64,000 nt of DNA from Brachyhypopomus gauderio. Lineage: Eukaryota > Chordata > Actinopteri > Gymnotiformes > Hypopomidae. A program made the translations under genes and the position numbers. The stretch lies in the NCBI RefSeq assembly GCF_052324685.1, contig NC_135218.1, positions 23,574,851 to 23,638,850 of the forward strand, given 5' to 3'. The notes below the pieces were generated by a model. That model worked only from the letters and a program-made list of their open reading frames with translations, made no database searches and was not told the DNA's origin. Shown piece after piece: positions 1 to 12,421 of this stretch (positions within the stretch are counted from its first letter, which is position 1; the number at the start of each line of letters is the position of its first letter).

Positions 1-221
1 GGAGGAGGTCTTTTTTTTCCATCCCTCGTTCCTTTTTCTATTCTTTTCTTTTTTGTCTTTAACTCCCTCGCTCACAGCAGCCCTGGCCGAACGGCACTTT
101 GATCCAGATGGTTTTTTCCCGTTTCCCTCTGCGCCAGGCGCAAAAGGAAACAGAAGAAATAAACGTCATACATACATACAAAAAATTAAGATTTAAAAAG
201 AGGAGGGGTTGCAGTGTGGGT

Positions 222-2053
<1,832 letters not shown>

Positions 2054-2174
2054 GGTACTCCCCAACAGCGTATTTACAAACTCGAAGCAGCAGTCGTGTG
2101 GACAGCGTTGCTCTCCGCTCACACTTCACACACACCAGCGCCGAGATCAGGGACGCGAGGGGCGGGAGGCGTGA

Positions 2175-2760
2175 TGACAAACTCACACATCACACGGAAC
2201 CTGGAGGGCTTTCTGGAGCATCGCACGGAGCCTGGAGGGCTTTCTGGAGCATCACACGGAGCCTGGGGGGCTTTCTGGAGCATCACACGGAGCATAGGGG
2301 GCTTTCTGGAGCATTTAAACATAACAAACACACATCACATGGAGCCTGGAGGGCTTTCTGGAGCATTTAAACATAACAAACTCACACATCACATGGAGCC
2401 TGGAGGGCTTTCTGGAGCATTTAAACATAACAAACTTACACATCACATGGAGCCTGGAGGGCTTTCTGGAGCATCGCATGGAGCCTGCAGGGCTTTCTGG
2501 AGCATTTAAACATAACAAACTCACACATCACATAGAGCCTGGATGGCTTTCTGGAGCATCATATGGAGCCTGGAGGGCTTTTTGGAGCATCCCACGGAGC
2601 CTGGAGGGCTTTCTGGAGCATCACATAGAGCCTGGAGGGCTTTCTGGAGCATCACCAGAAAGCCCCCCAGGCTCCAAATGATGTGATTTTGTCATCATGT
2701 TTAGATGCTCCTGAAAGCCCTCCAGGGTCCATATGATGTGTGAGTTTGTTATGTTTAAAG
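2175..2760. repeat. Minisatellite with inverted copies at its right end
   Basis: About 12 direct copies of a unit centred on GGAGCCTGGAGGGCTTTCTG occur between 2195 and 2655. They come in a short form of about 31 bases and a long form of about 54 bases that adds an AT-rich ATTTAAACATAACAAAC segment. Two further copies at 2655-2760 lie in the opposite orientation. The junction forms a hairpin: arms 2628-2647 and 2655-2674 match at 19 of 20 positions around a 7-base loop. The array begins about 120 bases upstream of the sumo1 start codon. Confidence 0.9.
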
Positions 2761-2868
2761 ATGTTTTCAGATTGGTCAGAATTGCCATCTATAACTGTCA
2801 ACGTGTGGATGTTTACAATGATGTTATGTTAATGTAATGACCACGAATACATGGGTTTATAAGCAGTT

Positions 2869-2871
<3 letters not shown>

Positions 2872-2933
<62 letters not shown>
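2872..2933. repeat. (AT)n microsatellite
   Basis: About 30 uninterrupted AT dinucleotides, followed by AT-rich low-complexity DNA with TATATATA blocks to about 3090. The stretch 2940-3480 otherwise holds nothing I recognise apart from the GC-rich approach to nop58. Confidence 0.95.
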
Positions 2934-2937
<4 letters not shown>

Positions 2938-3551
2938 AAACTAATATATAAACTAATAAATAATAAACAATAATAACAAACAATAAATAATAAACTAATA
3001 TATATATAAACTGCTTTAAAATAAAAAAATATAAAAACACTAGTTATATATATATATTATAATAACTAATAACTAGTATATATATAATAGACGGTAACTG
3101 ATTTTTTGACAAACAACACTGTAGTTCCACTGTGTTATCCACGAGGAAAACACAAACACATTTCCTAGTTCCTGACGGACCCCTGCAGAACATGTGTTTT
3201 TGTGTTGCATGTGTAATTCTAAATATTTTTTATTTTAAAGCAGTTTAAAACTCATGAAAGGACTTGGTGTTGAGTTAGGTGTGTTGGAATTAGGGAGACC
3301 AGCTAGATGTACTGTTCGGGGGGAGGGGGGTTGTTGTGGACTGATCCGAGGGGGGGCAACATTGCGACAGAAGAATAACGAGCACACGTCCAGAAGAAGA
3401 CGTGGAGGAGGGCGCCGCCCACCGAGTCTACCGCGCATGCGCTCGGAAGCACCGCGTGGTGAGACGTTCACGCGCTCGGCTGTCCGCGAGCTGTAGTCGG
3501 TGAGCAGAGCGGGTTCGCTGCGGACGTGCGGCCCACACGAAGCGGGTTAAA

Positions 3552-5932
3552 ATGCTGGTGTTGTTCGAGACGGCGGCGGGTTATGCCATTTTCAAGGTGC
3601 GTGTGCGCTTCATTACGAGGGCGGCGCGCATAACGTGAACATAAAGTGGGTTTTTTTCACGGTGGTTTGCTCAACAAATGAACGGTAGCCGTCGAGCTAA
3701 CCGTTAGCTAGCAGCGTTAGCCGCGTCGGTGGTGTTTTTACCACGCACACGCACGAGCGGGTCTCGCGACCGTGTACCGTAGATCAGATCAGACCGGACC
3801 GGTTAACGACCGTGTGCTCGGCACCTGAGTCTCCGTGACCGAGATGATCCGATATTCATTGCGAGTCCACGCGGCCCTAGCGGGGCCCGCCGCCCGCCCA
3901 CGTTGTAACGGTTTGGCTAAGCTAGCCACGTAACACTCAGTCCCAGCTTGAGTCGATCAGACTTACCGGAGAAGTTATGGAGATGATCGCAGTTCTTCAC
4001 TACATCAACATGTTTCATGCAATGAAAGGATGCAGAGTTTAAATGGCAGTAGTGGCACCCTGGCCACCATAGCAGCTAGCTTGCGTTAGCCTCGACTGTG
4101 CATGCAGTGGGGTACACGTGATGTGATAGAAAGTTGTAAGGTGTGTGTGTTTTATCCAACAAAATACACAAATGTCGGTAATTTTTAATTGTAATACTTT
4201 TTCTAAATAGGTCCTCGATGAGCAAAAGCTCCAGCAGGTGGACAGCCTCTGGAAGGAATTTGAAACGCCGGAAAAAGCTAATAAAATGTGAGTTAAATTA
4301 ATCAAGGCACTTGAGGGCTCCCTTATCGAATGTAAGATGCATTATAGAGTGTTTTTGAAATATTTAGATTATTCCACTGTGAATTTTGTATGATTTGACA
4401 CTGATCATTCTTAACTTTTTTCATGTTAGAGTGAAACTCAAACACTTTGAAAAATTCCAGGACACGACCGAAGCTCTGGCAGGTACTGTAGATATTATTG
4501 TCTCGCCATGCTAGTCATCCAGATGTGCTGTTGTCAGTGATGTATCTGTTTGTCTGACTATGACATGAGGCTACTAAGCAGTTCATTCGTCACTACCACT
4601 GAGACAACAGACGTTCAGTATATTTACATATCAACAATGTTCATTTATAAGACTCTGCTGCGTTTTGAAGCACTCTTATAAAACCAAACATGTCTTCCTC
4701 CTCTGCTGCTGCTGTCATAGCGGCCACTGCGTTGGTGGAAGGGAAACTGGGGAAGAGTCTGAAGAAGGTTCTGAAGAAGGTGGTGGCCAAGGAAGCTCAT
4801 GAGCAGCTGGCCATCACGGACGCCAAACTGGGGGGCGTGATCAGAGTGAGTGGCCCTTGGATCACGTGGTAGAGCATACAGAATTGTCATTTTCTGTGTG
4901 TGTGTATATGGCTGGCTGTCTGTTGTCTTAGCCATACACAGGCACAGTGAAATCAAGTCGAAGAAAGACTTTTTCTTCTATCTCTTACCAGCCTGTGCTT
5001 GACCCGTGCTCTCTGTTGCCCCCTGCAGGAAAAACTGAACCTTAGCTGCATCCACAGCCCTGCTGTAGCAGAGCTCATGAGGGGCATAAGGAACCAGATG
5101 GAGGGTCTGATAACAGGACTGCCTCCGAGAGAGATCAGCGCCATGTCTCTTGGTCTGGCACACAGGTGGGAAATCATGACATGCACACAGGTGCAAATAA
5201 GTACTCGATTTAATCGATTCCAGTGATTAATTTGCATTATTGAGTTTTCTGATATTGGTTGCCATTTGTCACTACCATGGAGACAGGCAACGTGTTTGAT
5301 GAGCCGTGGTTAGTGCTGGATACCGTTTTTGTTTTTATTGGTTTAATGTTCGTTTCATTTCGTTTCACAGCCTCTCCCGTTACAAGTTGAAATTCAGCCC
5401 GGACAAGGTGGACACCATGATCGTTCAAGCCATATGCAAGTGTCTCCTTTTCACTCATACTTCATAGCTACACGTTGCTGGATGTGGTTTGCGATGAGCA
5501 CTGATGATAATGGCCTTGTGTCAAGACCCTGAATACTCGGTGAAGGTGTCTAAGTCACTACCTCATCTGAGCTCGTGAAAACAGCAACGTGTGGAGGTTG
5601 TTGACAGGACGTTGCGGGCCTGCATGTCTGTGGCGTCTCGTTGAGTGTCGTCTCTTGCATCTCTAGCTCTTCTGGACGACCTGGACAAGGAACTGAACAA
5701 CTACATCATGCGCTGTCGTGAGTGGTACGGCTGGCACTTCCCCGAGCTTGGCAAGATCGTCACGGACAACCTGGCTTACTGCAAGAGCGTCCGCAAGATT
5801 GGTGGGTAGAAAACGACACAGTGCCCTGACCAGTGTGTGCATGAACATCCAGGAACTTGCTACGTTGGGGACCATTGGCTGTTTAGTCCTTGGCATTCTG
5901 CGGTTTGAATTTCTGTAGCATTAAATAGTGCT

Positions 5933-5986
<54 letters not shown>

Positions 5987-8807
5987 AGAGATTAGTTACA
6001 CCTATATGGTCTGAGTTTAAACTGTATCTGCATTTCTGTACCTCTCTACTCTGTGGAATGTAGGTGACCGCACCAACGTGGCCAGCACAGACCTTTCTGA
6101 GTTTCTGCCGGAGGAGGTGGAGGCTGATGTCAAGTTGGCTGCAGAGATCTCCATGGGAACGGAAGTGTCCGAGGAGGACATCAGCAACATCTTGCACCTG
6201 TGCGACCAGGTTGGTGAAAGTGTGATCCATCTTCATGGCAACCACAATAAGTGGTGTGTGTGTGTACTGGGCTCACTTCTTCTTATTCTTCAGGTGATCG
6301 AGATCTCTGAGTATCGCACTCAGCTGTACGACTACCTGAAGAACAGAATGATGGCCATTGCTCCCAATCTCACCGTCATGGTGGGAGAACTGGTCGGGGC
6401 CCGTCTGATCTCCCACGCCGGTCCGTTGAGTTTGGGGTTCAGTTACTAAACTTGTTAATGATCATGTTAAGAAGACCTTTTATAATAAGAACATAACGCT
6501 GCTATTTAAACAGGTCTCCACTTACACGCTTGTAACAAGCTCGTGAATGTCTGTTTCAACCGTGTCAACCAGGCTCCTTGCTAAACTTGGCAAAGCATCC
6601 TGCTTCTACGGTGCAGATCCTGGGGGCGGAGAAGGCCTTGTTCAGAGCGCTGAAGACGCGGCGAGACACGCCCAAGTACGGTCTGATCTACCACGCCTCT
6701 CTGGTGGGACAGACCACGGCGAAGAACAAGGGTAAGATCTCCAGGATGCTGGCCGCCAAGACGGCGCTGGCGGTCCGCTACGACGCTCTGGGAGAAGACA
6801 CCAACGCGGAGATGGGGGTGGAGAATAGAGCCAAGCTGGAGGCTCGACTACGCCATCTAGAGGAGAAGGGGGTGAGTGGCACGTCTCAGTGTTCTGCATT
6901 GTTGTGAAAGAGCTCCTGTCTTTCAAGCGGTGATGATAATGACGTCCTGTCACAGTACTGAAAACTCTGTGTGGTTTTCTTTGTCACTACCTCATCTGAG
7001 CTTGTGTTGGACTATGATGGCGATCTAAAAGATTAGATTGAAATGGTTCTGTGCAGGAATCAGAAATGTCAAAGGGGAGGTGTTAGTTTCTGTAATGGAT
7101 CACAGTAGTGTTGGTGCTGCTGTACTAAAGTTGCCTTTTCTCCTGATCTCAGATCAGACGCATCAGCGGATCAGGCAAAGCTCTGGCCCGGACAGACAAA
7201 TATCAGCACAAGAGGTAAGTATTCCTTTTCCTTGACCGATCAAACACTAATCTAGTCAACGAAGGCCCCAATCTATGACTGCACACATAAAGGATGTTCT
7301 TGAAAAATGTTTGGGACAGTCATCAAAATACAGATAAACTGAGGAGAATCATTAACTTCTCAAATGACTAAACCTGTTTTTAAGGCTGAGTGTTTATTCT
7401 TAAATTGCAACATACTCCAATAAAGTCGTTAAGGAGTAAACATGGTAAATGGTTGAAGTAATTGAAGTGTTGAAGGGGGCCCTCCAAGATAGACCTAGCA
7501 CAGACTTCTCTGGGGTTGGTCTCCAAGATGGACAGCTGGGTTCGCTCATGTTCTCCAGGTCAAATAAGACGAGGCTCGACTGTATCTGGCGTTGTATCGG
7601 GGGTACAGTGGATACTCCAAACCTCATTCTGCCCAGATAAGGACATATAGGCTCCTGAAGCTCCCCCAGTAATACCAAGGCCAGGGGTGACGAAGGCTGT
7701 TTCATTTTCCCTTCTTAGTGATGTTAAAGTGTACGACCCGTCGGGAGACTCCACGATTCCCTCCGTCTCCAAGAAGAGGAAGTTTGAGGAGGAAGAGGAG
7801 GGAGACAGGCCAGTGGAGGTCAAGGCAAAGAAAATAAAGAAGGAAACCCCGACAGCAGGTGAGGCCCCACACGGTTCCTCCAGGATCTGCCACTAGTGGC
7901 CCCCAGTTCCTGACTGAGTCTAGTGAAACCTTAGAAAGCAATTTGATCAGGCCTCTCTCTCTGAAAAGTTTTTTGTGGTTCTATTCAAGCTTCTCAGTTT
8001 GGTAGTGTCGATCTGTGATCAGTCTTCGCCTTTCAGACGTGATCTCAGTGATCTAAATTCAGATTGTTGTGAAGCTGCATGTGACAGCAGTTCCTAACTT
8101 CTCAGAGCGGCCTGCACCAACAGTTCAGTCTGATTCCAGAACCCTTCAAGACTGGGGCGCGGTAAAGCGCTGGCCCGTGTGATCCCCCTCACGTCTTATC
8201 TTATTGGCAGAACCTGAGGTTGAAACAGAGACGCCCAAGAAGAAGAAGAAAAAGAAGGAGAAACAACAGGAGCAGGATCCCAAAGAAGAGGAGGAGGAGA
8301 CTGAAATCAGTCCAACAGAAGAGGTGAGGAGTCTGACTGGGAGTCTGATGACTGCAGATGGGTGCAGCACACTGGGAGTCTGATGACTTGATGTCATCAC
8401 ACTTCGATAAGTGTTTAAAGGGCCAGAATAATCTGCCCTTTTCCAGATGAGCTTAAGTTGGTTTTACGTCCCACGTTTTCAGGTGACTGAGAAGAAAAAG
8501 AAAAAGAAAGAAAGGAAACGTGAGGCAGAAGAGGAGCCCAAGGAGGAAGAGGAGGAGACCGTGGTCAGTCCCACAGAAGAGGTGACACCTTTTTCCTCAC
8601 CGCTCTTAAATCTGTCCAAAATCACTTCAACATGTGCACATAGCATGTGTTAATTGCGTTCTCCTTCAGTTTTTATATATTCTGCCTGGTATTTGGTTTA
8701 AAAGCTTAGAAATTAATTACACATTTGTGCGCAATTTTCTCTTCCTGTTTCAGACATCAAAGAAGAAGAAAAAGAAGAAAAAGGTCAAAGAGGAGGAAGA
8801 TGAATGA
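3552..8807 (+). CDS. nop58: NOP58, core box C/D snoRNP protein (15 exons)
   Basis: NOP58 binds box C/D snoRNAs with NOP56, fibrillarin and SNU13 to guide rRNA 2'-O-methylation in the nucleolus. Exons: 3552-3596, 4211-4287, 4430-4482, 4721-4845, 5029-5165, 5371-5435, 5667-5801, 6064-6209, 6294-6420, 6573-6871, 7153-7214, 7719-7858, 8211-8323, 8483-8581, 8754-8807. Phases join without a break to 558 residues; human is about 529. The N-terminal domain starts [15 protein letters not shown]; the coiled coil and Nop domain follow ([31 protein letters not shown]). The C-terminal tail is a Lys/Glu-rich KKE repeat, longer than in human because exons 13 and 14 both end in nearly the same P-K-E5-T-x-x-S-P-T-E-E module. 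Intron 6 uses a GC donor (ATAT|GCAAGT). Introns 3, 5, 6 and 10 carry C/D snoRNA sequences. Confidence 0.96.
4530..4608 (+). ncRNA. Box C/D snoRNA, SNORD70-like, in nop58 intron 3
   Basis: A perfect 6-bp terminal stem (GTTGTC at 4530-4535, GACAAC at 4603-4608) encloses a C box GTGATGT (4537-4543), a D' box CTGA (4554-4557) and a D box CTGA (4599-4602). The C box deviates from RUGAUGA at the last base. The antisense element before box D, CGTCACTACCA, is complementary to the conserved 18S segment TGGTAGTGACG-like (GAGGTAGTGACG in human). By the D+5 rule it selects the adenosine I take to be human 18S A512, the known target of SNORD70, which is also hosted by human NOP58. The 18S numbering is from memory. 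Confidence 0.8.
5219..5282 (+). pseudogene. Degenerate SNORD70-like snoRNA copy in nop58 intron 5
   Basis: This resembles the intron 3 snoRNA: CAGTGATTA in place of CAGTGATGT, an internal CTGA at 5249-5252, the guide TTTGTCACTACCA at about 5265-5277, and GGAGACA after it. Where box D should stand, the sequence reads TGGA rather than CTGA, and the C box is TGATTA. A short TCCA/TGGA stem remains possible. I read it as a duplicated snoRNA that has lost its D box. It could be a functional snoRNA with a non-canonical box, which is less likely. Confidence 0.45.
5496..5574 (+). ncRNA. Box C/D snoRNA, SNORD11-like, in nop58 intron 6
   Basis: C box TGATGA at 5502-5507, D' box CTGA at 5529-5532, a possible C' GGTGAAG after it, and D box CTGA at 5567-5570. 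They are enclosed by a GAGC/GCTC terminal stem (5496-5499 and 5571-5574). The antisense element upstream of D is GTCACTACCTCAT, complementary to 18S GAGGTAGTGAC. The fifth base before D pairs with the G I take as human 18S G509, the reported SNORD11 target. Human NOP58 hosts SNORD11 and SNORD11B, so location and target agree. Confidence 0.82.
6924..7004 (+). ncRNA. Box C/D snoRNA, second SNORD11-like copy, in nop58 intron 10
   Basis: A 5-bp terminal stem CAAGC/GCTTG (6924-6928, 7000-7004) encloses C box GTGATGA (6930-6936), D' box CTGA (6958-6961) and D box CTGA (6996-6999). The element before D, GTCACTACCTCAT, is identical to that of the intron 6 snoRNA, and both have TGATGATAATG at the C box. 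The segment before D' differs between the two copies. This fits a SNORD11/SNORD11B pair. Confidence 0.82.
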
Positions 8808-9330
8808 ACAGCCAATCAGAGACTACATTCTCCCTCTGAAGCTCATAGCCAATCAGAGGCTACATTCTCCCTCTGAAGCTCATAGTCAATCAGAGGCTAC
8901 ATTCTCCCTCTGAAGCTCACTGGTCACTTTTCTTTCTCCATTGTATGAGGAAATTTTCTTCATCTTGACTTCATGTGGCTAGATGACAGTGTGCCTGGCC
9001 AGATTGTGTGTTGACCAACTCAAAAGGACCTGTAGTTTTTGGTTTTTGTTTTGTTTTTTTAACATGCGTTTATTAACCTTAACTTTATCAAACAGTTGCT
9101 GTTCTTAGTTTAGATGAGGACTGATCTAAGCCCTTGTGGATGACATATTTGCAACTTGGGGGTCTCAAGTGTTTGTAGAGCTTTTGCTTTGCATCAGAGA
9201 TTTCACAAAACTGCTATGGGTGTCGTTTGCATACATATTGTATGAATTTTGGGTTGAACAGAAGAAAATGATTGATACAAAACAAGCTGTTTAGACAGGA
9301 GAGAGCTGGTGTTGCCTTTTTATTAAATTT
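8808..9330 (+). other. nop58 3' UTR with a 37-bp triplicated block
   Basis: Directly after the stop, a unit of about 37 bases containing CCAATCAGAG and ACATTCTCCCTCTGAAGCTC is repeated three times (8810-8921). The transcript probably ends near an ATTAAA at about 9323. Both the 3' end and that signal are inferred. Confidence 0.6.
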
Positions 9331-11322
9331 CTATTTCTTTACTTCATACTCCTCATGCTTAAATCATACACATAGATTTAAAATTATCTCCTGTTTTAGG
9401 GATTAGAAGAATTTATTATTCCGGTCTTAAAAATCTTATTTTCTTACAATTGTCACATTGCCAATTCCCACCCGGCTAACCTCCTTCATCCTGTGTCCAC
9501 GGCCGACCCTGGGGGCTACGGGAGGGGTGCTTCCTCCCAGACAGAAGAAGCCAAGCGCCACGTTTTCCAAATTGCTGCCCATGCCACACCAGGGGGCAGC
9601 GTAATGTTCTCAGGAGACCGTGCTAACTGCCCCAGGTAGCAACGCGGGACAGGAGACCCCGCTAACTGCCCCAGGTAGCAACGCGGGACAGGAGACCGCG
9701 CTAACTGCTCTGGGTAGCCAGCACGACCTCTAGTGTCCAGGATGGTCTCGTGTTGCTGTGATTGACAGGAGACAGTAATGCCATCCATTCCACCACCAGA
9801 GGAGTGCCAGTTTCACTCTTGGTGTCCTGGCCACAAGCAAAACCTTTTGCCTAAAATATGAACCCATCTGTGCTTTTTAAATATAAAACACTTCACAGTC
9901 TAAAACAGGAATGATTACTTCCATATAGAGATTTGGGCGAACGGGACATTCTCCCATCATGGACTTTGGAAAATTTATTGGCCCTCAGCTTAAAATAAAA
10001 TCTTTGTCTCTCTCACACACGCATTCCTCCGTGGTTCCTCCTCCAGTTCGTGCTTCTATCGGGCCGGTCCAGGGAGCGTGGCCAGACTAGCATAAATCCA
10101 CGGAGCCATCGTGTTGCTCCTGACGAGTTGAAGACCCAGTGGCAGCTGTAATCAAATGCTGAGCGCTGTGTGGAACCACCTTTTTAAGTAGCCGTTTTCA
10201 TAGGATTTTAATTCAATTTTTGCTTCGATCTTGAGCAGATAACACCTCTGCCAAAAAGAGCATGGTCCAAAAAGAAATACATACACTCAGAACTCGAGTA
10301 TTTTATTTTCCTATGATGGACTCGTTTGATTTATAGTGGAATCTGAGCGCTCTGGACGATGAACTCCTCTGTATCCCTAATTGGTGATAACTTTTGAGGA
10401 AGGGCGTCGGTGACTCGTGGTGCTTGGAAGCGAGTGTTTGCCCTCCTTCTCTTGCTTTGTAACCTTTAGCGAAATGATTCTTCCTGGTCCATCTCGGCCG
10501 TTAAAATGAGAGAGAACGCTTTTATCGGTCGGCCCAGCAGATTTATAGGGTTGGCCTTGACCACTGTACCATTCCTTATGAGCCCAAGCCCATGTTGTGC
10601 AAGACGGCGCTGGATGAGACTGAGGATGCTCCAATCCATATTTACAACAGCACGTCAGTAATCCAGATTACTGAACAGGAGATTCAGTTTTGTCTTTTAT
10701 GTTTGGTGTTAGCAAGAGAAAAATAACTGCTTATATGTTGGGTGATGGTTCTCTGTGACTTTAAATTATTGGTGAGGATTTTGCAGAGTTAAGGCAAGTC
10801 ATGGAATTAATGTGAAGATCCTGGTGCAATGGATTTGATGAAGAGCACACTGCAAGTCCTCCTCTCATCTGGGGTTGCCAAGTGTTCTGCATAACAATCC
10901 TCCCCTTCTACTAATCAAGGCTTTCATTCACTCCCAGCGAGAATGAAATGGGAGGTTCCACACACCACAGACATGAGATCCGATCAGAAAGAATTTGCAC
11001 AACATTATGGTTAAGACCTGCTCTGTTTACTTAAGCTTTATGCACACTACGTCTCAGGGACGTTCTTTGTACATAATAGTGATGAATAAATAACTCGTCA
11101 AACATTTATTACACTGAGCTACAGTTTGACACAAGGAAACGAGAAAAAAGCACTTTGAGCAGAAACTATTGTGACAGAATGTGGTACCATAATTGTTAAG
11201 TAGATTTTTCTGTGCCGACAGATGAGATTATACATTATTAACGTTACGTGCTAATGCGTTGTGTAAGATCTCCTGTAAAGCTCCATGTTTGGCGTACTGT
11301 AGTCGCGTGGCCGTGACGTGAT
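9331..11322. other. Intergenic region between nop58 and tcf23
   Basis: I see no gene here. At 9611-9720 a 39-base unit containing GCTAACTGCCCCAGGTAGC is tandemly repeated about three times. The rest is mixed-composition DNA without long plausible exons on either strand. The right part may include the 3' UTR of the minus-strand tcf23 gene. Confidence 0.6.
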
Positions 11323-12421
11323 TCAGACCAACTCCGCTGTCTCGGTGTGCTCTGACCTCAGCTGCAAGGGCTGATGGGAAGGGAGAGGTGCCTGCTGTTG
11401 TACGTGCTCCCCTGTCAACCGTCCTGCGACGTTCCCGCAGTACAACAGAGAGCGCATGGGCCACTTCTGGATAGGAAAACGTAGCCGTCACCATAAAGCC
11501 TTTACGACTGTTACAGTATTTGCTGTCAAATTTACTTTGCAAAAATTTACTAATTTACAAACACTTATGTTTACTCTGTCAGCATTTTCTATGTCATTTA
11601 TATACTGACATTTACTATGTCAGTGTTCACGATACCGTGTGATAGCACAAACCAACACAGCCTCAATGCAGGTTGTAATATTTCCCAAGTAAGCCAGTTA
11701 CTCTATGCAGATGATATACCACATAAAGGCCTGAGGGCCAGTCACCTTCACAGGGTGCAGGTAGCCTTCTGCCCTGTGCAGAGCAGCATGGTCACACAGA
11801 CTTCCCCCCTGGTCCAGGGTCTCGGTCAGGTGGGCTATGTAATTGGTGGCCAGGACCAGCACGTCGAGCTTGGAGAGCTTCGTGTCCGGCGGGACGGACG
11901 GCAGGGCAGCCTGGAGGTTCTGGAACGCCTGCCGTAGGTTCCGCACCCGCGTTCTCTCCCTCGCTGCGTTTTCCGGCGAATTCTGTGTCTTCGGTGCCCT
12001 TGTTCGCAGCCCAGATCTCACCTGGGAAAACCAGCCAATATGAAAAGATAAGACCCTTCGGTGAAGAGAGTGGTTTTGTGTGTTAGGACATACAGCAGCT
12101 TTACTGTGTCAGTTGAGAAGCTACATTTTCATTTCGGTTCTCTTTGGAGTTCTTGTTCGTGGAGGTTTCAATTCGATTGTGGTTTCGTCATTTGGCTCGG
12201 GGGCCCAATGATTAAAAGAATCTTGGCAATAAATCCATTCATGTGGACCTGAGATCCGTCTTTTGTGGTTCTGACCGGTTCCTACTCACCCATTTCTTGG
12301 ACTCCCTGCACGCGGCCTGCCTCACACATGGCTGTGTCCATCTCTGCGTGGGATGCAGACCCCTCTGTCCCAGTTCTCCTTCCTCTGCAGCCAGACCCAT
12401 CTCCAGCGGCCTCTCCGCCAT
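11323..12421 (-). CDS. tcf23: TCF23-like class II bHLH transcription regulator (3 exons)
   Basis: Exons on the minus strand are 12290-12421, 11746-12021 and 11323-11466, all joined in phase 0 with GT-AG introns, giving 183 residues. The bHLH domain spans about residues 60-113: [19 protein letters not shown], then the loop [17 protein letters not shown] and helix 2 ending in IAHLTETL. After it, GYLHPVK is completed across the last intron by KWPMRS, a signature shared by TCF23 and TCF24. The SPENAARER start and QAALP...VLVLA core favour TCF23; GYLHPVK is also found in TCF24. Mouse TCF23 (OUT) is reported to dimerise with E proteins and block their DNA binding. The start at 12421 opens exon 1 in frame with MAERPLEMG; an upstream start cannot be excluded. 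The N-terminus is poorly conserved in this family. Confidence 0.8.

Noticed and set aside
5296-5370. TTGATGA near 5298 as another C box in nop58 intron 5
   Set aside because: No CTGA D box or closing stem follows before the exon.
8040-8135. Possible C/D snoRNA in nop58 intron 12 (GTGATCT with a later CTGA)
   Set aside because: The C box is poor and no terminal stem or known guide could be found.
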